Assembly (NCBI GenBank): GCA_903933115.1
Contig: CAIZIT010000049.1
Coordinates: 1-36,598 of the forward strand
Length of the DNA: 36,598 bases
Direction: 5' to 3'
From: an uncultured Burkholderiales bacterium
GTDB lineage: Bacteria > Pseudomonadota > Gammaproteobacteria > Burkholderiales > Burkholderiaceae_C
The notes under the pieces were generated by a model. The model searched no databases and had not been told where the DNA came from. It saw only the letters and a program-made list of their open reading frames with translations. This document shows, in pieces, positions 31,899 to 36,598 of the stretch. Position 1 is the first letter of the stretch. Each line of letters opens with the position of its first letter. The translations under genes were made by a program, and so were the position numbers.

Positions 31899-32804
31899 TT
31901 GAGTGACACATCACTTCATTCTAAAAACAATTGGGTGGTCCTAATACCCGTTGTCTTTGTTTTAATTTGGAGCACAGGTTTTGTTGCTGCCAGATTGGGC
32001 ATGCCCAATGCGCCTCCATTCACCTTTCTTTTTTTTCGCTACGTTTTTTCGATCGCCTTGTTTTTACCTTGGGTGTTGCTCAGCAAGGTGTCTTGGCCAA
32101 GTTCTAGAGAGCAAACCTTTCACATCGCAGTCACGGGCATATTGATGCATGCGGGTTATTTGGGAGGCGTCTGGGCGGCGGTGAAAGCCGGAATGGGCTC
32201 TGGTTTGTCCGCCCTGATTGTGGGACTTCAACCAGTCTTGACCGCCATTTGGTTGAGCTCCAGGGGAGGGCACATTCGAGTCAAGCAGTGGTTGGGATTG
32301 ATCATTGGCTTTGTAGGCTTGGTTTTGGTTTTGTGGACCAAGTTGCAAGTCACGCTTGAGATCAGCGCTCAAACCTTGCCGTTCATCGTTGTTGCATTGT
32401 TGTCCATCACCACAGGTACGCTCTATCAAAAATCTTTTGTCCAACCCTGTGATGTCAGAGCGGCCAATACCGTTCAATTGATCGCCGCTGCGTTGGTGAC
32501 CATGCCCATCGCGTTGATGGAGACCGAGCCCTTCACGGTCAATACACATTCTGTGATCGCCATGTCTTGGTCGGTGGTGGTGTTGACGCTTGGAGGGAGT
32601 TCGCTCTTGTACCTCTTGATACAACGCGGCGCAGCTCAATCGGTAACAAGTTTGATGTACCTGGTGCCGCCGACGACGGCCATCATGGCTTGGCTCCTCT
32701 TTGATGAGGTGATCACTTGGGTCACCCTCTTGGGTGTACTGACCACTGCTTGGGGGGTGCATTTGGCCATTTCCCAAAATTCAACTGAAACGAAGGAAGT
32801 TTAA
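31899..32804 (+). CDS. EamA/DMT-family membrane transporter
   Basis: A 301-residue drug/metabolite transporter with ten predicted helices and the two EamA repeats (first half VVLIPVVFVLIWSTGFVAARLGMPNAPPFTFLFFRYVFSIALFLPW; second half LPFIVVALLSITTGTLYQKSF and later GGSSLLYLLIQRGAAQSVTSLMYLVPPTTAIMAWLLFDEVI). RhaT/PecM-like exporters of this group move amino acids or other metabolites; the substrate is unknown. TTG 31899 is the only start that keeps the first helix, 19 bp after pgsA, without a strong ribosome site. Its stop directly touches the start of the next gene. Confidence 0.88.
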   Translation: MSDTSLHSKNNWVVLIPVVFVLIWSTGFVAARLGMPNAPPFTFLFFRYVFSIALFLPWVLLSKVSWPSSREQTFHIAVTGILMHAGYLGGVWAAVKAGMGSGLSALIVGLQPVLTAIWLSSRGGHIRVKQWLGLIIGFVGLVLVLWTKLQVTLEISAQTLPFIVVALLSITTGTLYQKSFVQPCDVRAANTVQLIAAALVTMPIALMETEPFTVNTHSVIAMSWSVVVLTLGGSSLLYLLIQRGAAQSVTSLMYLVPPTTAIMAWLLFDEVITWVTLLGVLTTAWGVHLAISQNSTETKEV

Positions 32805-33890
32805 ATGAGTAAAAAACGAATTGCGGTGATCGCTGGCGACGGTATCGGTAAAGAGGTCATGCCAGAGGGCGTGAGGGTCGTACAAGCCGCTGCTGACCGG
32901 TTTGGTATTGATCTGGGCTTTGATTATTTCGACTTTTCTTGCGTTGAATACTACGAGCGACATGGCAAGATGATGCCTGACGATTGGAAAGACCAAATTG
33001 GTGGACATGATGCAATTTTCTTTGGCGCTGTGGGTTGGCCCGATAAAGTGCCAGATCACATTTCTCTATGGAACTCATTGCTGCTTTTTAGACGTGAGTT
33101 TGATCAATATGTCAATTTGAGACCTGCTCGATTGATGCCTGGCATTACTGCTCCGGTTGTACGCCGTGATGGCTCTAAGCGCTTACCTGGTGAAATCGAT
33201 ATGTACATCGTTCGCGAGAACACAGAAGGGGAGTACTCGAGCATTGGTGGACGAATGTTCCCTGGTACAGAGCGTGAAATGGTGATGCAAGAGACGGTGA
33301 TGACTCGCGTGGGAGTTGATCGTGTGTTGAAGTTCGCATTCGATTTGGCGCAGTCAAGGCCAAAGAAACATCTCACCAGTGCGACCAAGTCCAATGGGAT
33401 TGCCATCACCATGCCTTATTGGGATGAGAGGGTTCAAGAAATGTCCAAAAAGTACCCCGAGGTTCAAGTCGATAAGTTTCATATTGATATTTTGACGGCT
33501 CACTTTGTCCAGCGCCCAGATTTCTTTGATGTGGTGGTGGCCAGCAATTTGTTTGGCGACATCTTGAGCGATCTGGGTCCAGCTTGTACGGGCACCATTG
33601 GCATTGCGCCCTCTGCCAATTTGAACCCCACCAGAGAGATGCCTTCATTGTTTGAACCCGTGCATGGCTCAGCTCCTGATATTGCAGGCCAAGGCATTGC
33701 CAACCCCATTGGTCAGATTTGGTGCGGTGCAATGATGCTTGATTTCTTGGGTCATCGAGATGCCCATGATGCCATTTTGAGCTCGATTGAGTCGGCTTTG
33801 CAGCCTCAAAGTGGTGCACCCCTAACGCCCGATATCGGTGGCAGTGGGAAAACCACGGATCTAGGGAAAGCGATAGCCCAATCTCTTTGA
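32805..33890 (+). CDS. D-malate/tartrate dehydrogenase (isocitrate/isopropylmalate dehydrogenase family)
   Basis: A 361-residue NAD- and Mn2+-dependent beta-decarboxylating dehydrogenase. The family order is plain: IAVIAGDGIGKEVMPEG at the N-terminus, NLRPARLMPG, YIVRENTEGEYSSIGGRMF, the catalytic Lys in TSATKSNGIAITMPYWDERV and the Asp metal ligands in ASNLFGDILSDLGPACTGTIGIAPSANLN. These stretches closely resemble E. coli DmlA (D-malate dehydrogenase) and Pseudomonas tartrate dehydrogenase rather than LeuB. D-malate gives pyruvate, or tartrate gives oxaloacetate/glycerate products. ATG 32805 immediately follows the exporter's stop codon, so the two are translated together, and the exporter may serve this substrate or its products. 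Confidence 0.9.
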   Translation: MSKKRIAVIAGDGIGKEVMPEGVRVVQAAADRFGIDLGFDYFDFSCVEYYERHGKMMPDDWKDQIGGHDAIFFGAVGWPDKVPDHISLWNSLLLFRREFDQYVNLRPARLMPGITAPVVRRDGSKRLPGEIDMYIVRENTEGEYSSIGGRMFPGTEREMVMQETVMTRVGVDRVLKFAFDLAQSRPKKHLTSATKSNGIAITMPYWDERVQEMSKKYPEVQVDKFHIDILTAHFVQRPDFFDVVVASNLFGDILSDLGPACTGTIGIAPSANLNPTREMPSLFEPVHGSAPDIAGQGIANPIGQIWCGAMMLDFLGHRDAHDAILSSIESALQPQSGAPLTPDIGGSGKTTDLGKAIAQSL

Positions 33891-34110
33891 TTTAAATGAA
33901 AATTTCTTTGGTCAATGCGATTTATTGATGATGAAATCGTCTAGAATCCGCCTCCGCGCTCGTTTTTTTGTGTTGCTGCATAAGGTCTGTCTTGTTAAAA
34001 AAGCACATCAAAGGAGTTGAGCGACGCATAAGTATTTTGAGTGGAATTCATTTACAATACTTATTAATAATTTTTGATAAACATCACGCCTTAAGGGTAG
34101 GGGATTTTTT

Positions 34111-34383
34111 GTGAACAAATCTGAACTGATCGAACATATTGCAAAACATGCTGATATCTCTAAAGCTGCAGCCTCTAGAGCACTTGAGGCGACTGTAGGC
34201 GCTGTTAAGACAACTTTGAAAAAAGGCGGAACAGTCTCTCTCGTAGGTTTCGGTACATTTGCAGTCACCAAGCGTGCTGCTCGCACGGGTCGTAATCCTC
34301 GCACAGGCGCAGCCATTAAAATCAAATCTGCCAAGGTGCCAAAGTTTCGTCCAGGCAAGGCTTTGAAAGAAGCTTTGAATTGA
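34111..34383 (+). CDS. hupB: DNA-binding protein HU
   Basis: HU is the abundant histone-like dimer that bends and compacts DNA. The 90-residue product shows the family in full: [89 protein letters not shown], including the GFGTF beta turn, the RNPRTG DNA-intercalating arm tip and the lysine-rich C-terminus. The start is GTG 34111, with TAGGGGA 8-14 nt upstream. A TACAAT box lies at about 34053 in an AT-rich stretch. tRNA-Val starts only 22 bp after the stop, so the two are likely cotranscribed and processed apart. Confidence 0.96.
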   Translation: MNKSELIEHIAKHADISKAAASRALEATVGAVKTTLKKGGTVSLVGFGTFAVTKRAARTGRNPRTGAAIKIKSAKVPKFRPGKALKEALN

Positions 34384-34404
34384 TCTGGTGAACGGTTTTA
34401 GGTT

Positions 34405-34480
34405 GGGTGATTAGCTCAGTTGGTAGAGCGGCGCCCTTACAAGGCGTAGGTCGGCGGTTCGAGCCCGTCATCACCCACCA
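34405..34480 (+). tRNA. tRNA-Val (anticodon UAC)
   Basis: A complete 76-nt cloverleaf. The acceptor GGGTGAT (34405-34411) pairs with ATCACCC; the D arm carries AGCTCAGTTGGTAGAGC; the anticodon stem GCGCC/GGCGT closes loop CTTACAA with anticodon TAC at 34438-34440; the T arm is CGGCGGTTCGAGCCCG. The CCA end is encoded (34478-34480). Confidence 0.98.
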
Positions 34481-34489
34481 ACCAACCCG

Positions 34490-34520
34490 AGGCGAACGAA
34501 GTTCGCCTTTTTCTTTTTTT
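34490..34520 (+). terminator. Intrinsic terminator after tRNA-Val
   Basis: AGGCGAAC / GTTCGCCT form an 8-bp perfect stem with loop GAA (34490-34508), followed by TTTTTCTTTTTTT. It closes the HU / tRNA-Val transcript before ppiD. Confidence 0.92.
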
Positions 34521-34545
34521 AATCTCTACTTTCTCGTGGGGCCTC

Positions 34546-36462
34546 ATGTTTGATTTCGTACGTCAACACACCAAAATCATGCAGTTTTTACTGTTTCTGC
34601 TGATTTTCCCTTCATTTGTACTCTTCGGTATTGATGGTTACAACCGATTCCTCGACAAGGGGGAGGTGGTGGCAAGTGTGGATGGACAAAAGATCACTCA
34701 ACCCGAGTTGGACAACGCTCACCGCAATGAAGTCGAGCGCATGAAAGCTTCCATGCCCAATGTGGACTCGAAGATGTTTGACTCGCCCATGGCGAAGTTG
34801 GGCACCTTGGAGCGTTTGGTCCGAGACCGTGTGATGCGTGTGGCAGCAGATCGTTTGAATCTTCAGGTCAGTGATCAAAGATTGGCCAGTGCATTGGCTC
34901 AAAATCCAGCCATCGCATCACTCAGAAAGCCTGATGGGTCACTTGATATTGAGAAATACAAGGATTTATTGGCTGCACAAGGCATGACACCGGAATCCTT
35001 TGAGGCTCAGATGAGAAACGACTTGGCCACCCAACAAGTACTTTTGGGGGTCAGCAACTCGGTGATCAATTCGGCGTCGCTGGTGGAGAATACCCTGAAT
35101 GCTTATTACGAAAAAAGAAGCGTTCAGATCGCCAAATTCACGCCTTCAGAGTTTCTCTCGAGTATCAAGCCCACAACCGAAGAGTTGAACGCTTATTATC
35201 AATCGCATGCCGCCTTGTTTCAATCCCCCGAGCAAGCGTCCATTGAGTATGTTGTTCTCGATTTGCCGACCATTCAAAAGAGCATCACATTGTCGGAGTC
35301 CGATGTGAGGTCCTATTTTGAACAAAACCAATCCAAGCTCGCAGGGCTAGAGCAAAGAAAAGCAAGCCACATTTTGTTCAACGCGCCCAAGGAGATGCCT
35401 GCTGCTGAAAAAGACAAAATCAAAGCAAAGGCACTCGAGGTGTTGGCGCAAGTTAAAAAGTCGCCAGAGCAGTTTGCCGCTTTGGCCAAGCAGCACTCAC
35501 AAGACCCAGGTTCAGCCAGTAAAGGAGGAGACTTGGATTACTTCGCAAGGGGAGCAATGGTCAAGCCCTTTGAGGAGGCTGCCTTTTCTATGGCCAAGGG
35601 CCAGGTGAGTGAATTGGTGGAGTCAGATTTTGGCTTTCACATCATCAAACTGACCGACATCAAATTGCCTCCCTCACCAAGTTTTGAAGCCTCTAGGGCA
35701 TCGATCGAAAGTGATCTCAAAAAGCAGCAGTCTCAAAAGAAATTTGCGGAAGTGGCGGAGCAGTTCACCAATCTTGTTTATGAGCAATCGGATTCCTTAA
35801 AGCCCGTGGTGGATAAATTCAAGCTCAACTTGGGCACGGTGGAGAGTCTTTATAAAATGCCAAGCACCGTTGGTGCATCTGCTCAATTGCCTTGGCTACA
35901 AAATCCCAAATTCTTGAGTGCTGTCTTCTCAGCAGACTCGATTGAGAAAAAGCACAACACAGAGGCCATCGAGGTGGCTCCAAACACCTTGGTTGCTGCC
36001 CGCATTCGCGAGTATCGCCCTGCAAAGACCAAAGATTTTGCTTTGGTCAAAGAGCAAGTTGAGCAGTTCTACAAGCGCGAAAAATCCGAATCCTTGGCCA
36101 AAAAGCAAGGTGAAGAAAAGCTCAGCACATGGAAAGCCAATCCTGAATCAGCTTCCATGCCCGCTGCAGTCGTCATCTCTAGAGAGAAGTCAAAAGACTT
36201 GTCACCCAAGTTGATCGAGGCTGCATTGAGAGCTCCCATCAAGGATGCTGCGGTCTTCACAGGGGTGGATCTCGGCGCTGAAGGCTACGCCGTGGTGAAA
36301 GTGCTCAAGGTTGAACCCAGCGATGTGTTCTCAAGCGACAGGTCACGGGAAAAAGCGCAGTTTGGGCAGTGGCTTGCTCAAACCGAAAGCTTGGCTTATT
36401 ATTCTTACCTCAAGGATCAGTACAAAGTTACTACAAAAACTTTGGGTGCGATTGAAAAATAA
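34546..36462 (+). CDS. ppiD: Periplasmic peptidyl-prolyl isomerase/chaperone PpiD
   Basis: PpiD is an inner-membrane-anchored chaperone near the SecYEG exit. The 638-residue protein has one N-terminal membrane helix (IMQFLLFLLIFPSFVLFGIDG, residues 11-31), a SurA_N-like chaperone part (about 40-180), and one parvulin rotamase domain at about 272-370 (KASHILFNAPKE...FAALAKQHSQDPGSASKGGDLDYFARGAMVKPFEEAAFSMAKGQVSELVESDFGFHIIKLT). The C-terminal half is variable, as in other PpiD. It lies downstream of HU and tRNA-Val, a frequent proteobacterial arrangement (hup-ppiD). Its own promoter must lie beyond the terminator, in the 25-bp gap or read-through. Confidence 0.93.
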   Translation: MFDFVRQHTKIMQFLLFLLIFPSFVLFGIDGYNRFLDKGEVVASVDGQKITQPELDNAHRNEVERMKASMPNVDSKMFDSPMAKLGTLERLVRDRVMRVAADRLNLQVSDQRLASALAQNPAIASLRKPDGSLDIEKYKDLLAAQGMTPESFEAQMRNDLATQQVLLGVSNSVINSASLVENTLNAYYEKRSVQIAKFTPSEFLSSIKPTTEELNAYYQSHAALFQSPEQASIEYVVLDLPTIQKSITLSESDVRSYFEQNQSKLAGLEQRKASHILFNAPKEMPAAEKDKIKAKALEVLAQVKKSPEQFAALAKQHSQDPGSASKGGDLDYFARGAMVKPFEEAAFSMAKGQVSELVESDFGFHIIKLTDIKLPPSPSFEASRASIESDLKKQQSQKKFAEVAEQFTNLVYEQSDSLKPVVDKFKLNLGTVESLYKMPSTVGASAQLPWLQNPKFLSAVFSADSIEKKHNTEAIEVAPNTLVAARIREYRPAKTKDFALVKEQVEQFYKREKSESLAKKQGEEKLSTWKANPESASMPAAVVISREKSKDLSPKLIEAALRAPIKDAAVFTGVDLGAEGYAVVKVLKVEPSDVFSSDRSREKAQFGQWLAQTESLAYYSYLKDQYKVTTKTLGAIEK

Positions 36463-36503
36463 TCCAAACCACCGCTTTTGAGCAATTTATTCAAGGGCGT
36501 AAT

Positions 36504-36531
36504 TTGATATTTTATAAGTTCAAGTTATAAT
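36504..36531 (+). promoter_or_regulatory. Promoter of tRNA-His
   Basis: TTGATA (36504-36509; five of six consensus bases), 16-bp spacer, and perfect TATAAT (36526-36531), about 10 bp before the tRNA-His gene. The AT-rich segment upstream resembles stable-RNA promoters. Confidence 0.75.
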
Positions 36532-36541
36532 AACAACTAAC

Positions 36542-36598
36542 GGTGGCTGTAGCTCAGTTGGTAGAGTCCAGGATTGTGATTCCTGTTGTCGTGGGTTC
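36542..36598 (+). tRNA. tRNA-His (anticodon GUG), cut by the window end
   Basis: The gene begins GGTGGCTG (the first G is the G-1 typical of tRNA-His), then D arm GTAGCTCAGTTGGTAGAG, anticodon arm CAGGATTGTGATTCCTG with anticodon GTG, variable loop and GTGGGTTC of the T arm; the rest is past the window edge. Confidence 0.97.

Noticed and set aside
33942-33947. TAGAAT as promoter of HU
   Set aside because: No acceptable -35 at 16-18 bp and a distance of over 160 bp from the start; the TACAAT nearer the gene is as likely. Neither is strong enough to call.

Overview
The window is a bacterial chromosome segment with roughly balanced base composition. It almost certainly comes from a betaproteobacterium of the order Burkholderiales, most likely the Comamonadaceae or a close relative. 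This rests on gene content and protein style: an endonuclease-type MutL beside MiaA, a ZapA/coiled-coil pair with a 6S RNA nearby, ETF-ubiquinone oxidoreductase beside a small beta-oxidation cluster, DnaE starting MFVHLRLHSE, and an HU / tRNA-Val / PpiD block. No rRNA, phage, IS element, CRISPR array or secretion locus was seen. It is essentially a housekeeping and metabolic region.

Left part (1-6.7 kb): a 12-bp tandem array runs into the stop codon of a DedA-family gene. Divergent from it come mutL and miaA, then a small unknown gene. A TauE/SafE transporter, a 6S RNA (found here by folding, on the minus strand at about 5400-5578), a cytosine/guanine-deaminase-family enzyme and the zapA pair follow. 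Region 6.8-9.9 kb is a BtuFCD-like metal-chelate/cobalamin ABC importer. It is followed by nth, whose 3' end carries a second, unrelated 12-bp tandem expansion, and a PLP aminotransferase. A 300-bp AT-rich gap at 11.9-12.2 kb holds two strong hairpins and a U-tract, a candidate small RNA or elaborate terminator.

Region 12.2-17.2 kb is about acyl-CoA and electron flow: gcvH, ETF-QO, a short-chain dehydrogenase, a hotdog thioesterase and the two subunits of a 3-oxoacid CoA-transferase. A small winged-helix regulator with an AT-rich promoter follows, then alaS, trmB, gluQRS and a renalase-like flavoprotein. Region 23.8-26.7 kb is a LysR regulator divergent from a pirin / DoxX / flavodoxin run that looks like a quinone or electrophile stress unit, with a clear palindrome beside the LysR start. 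The right part holds trhO, then the tightly packed series dnaE, pgsA, an EamA exporter and a D-malate/tartrate dehydrogenase. HU, tRNA-Val, a strong terminator, ppiD and the start of tRNA-His close the window.

The points most worth a second look are: the 6S RNA and its displaced context; the structured 12.0-12.2 kb intergenic RNA candidate, which contains inverted DnaA-box-like sequences; the two independent 12-bp tandem arrays at gene 3' ends; a probable leaderless start for dnaE; and short coding-like stretches around the winged-helix regulator. I saw no convincing new multi-gene system.
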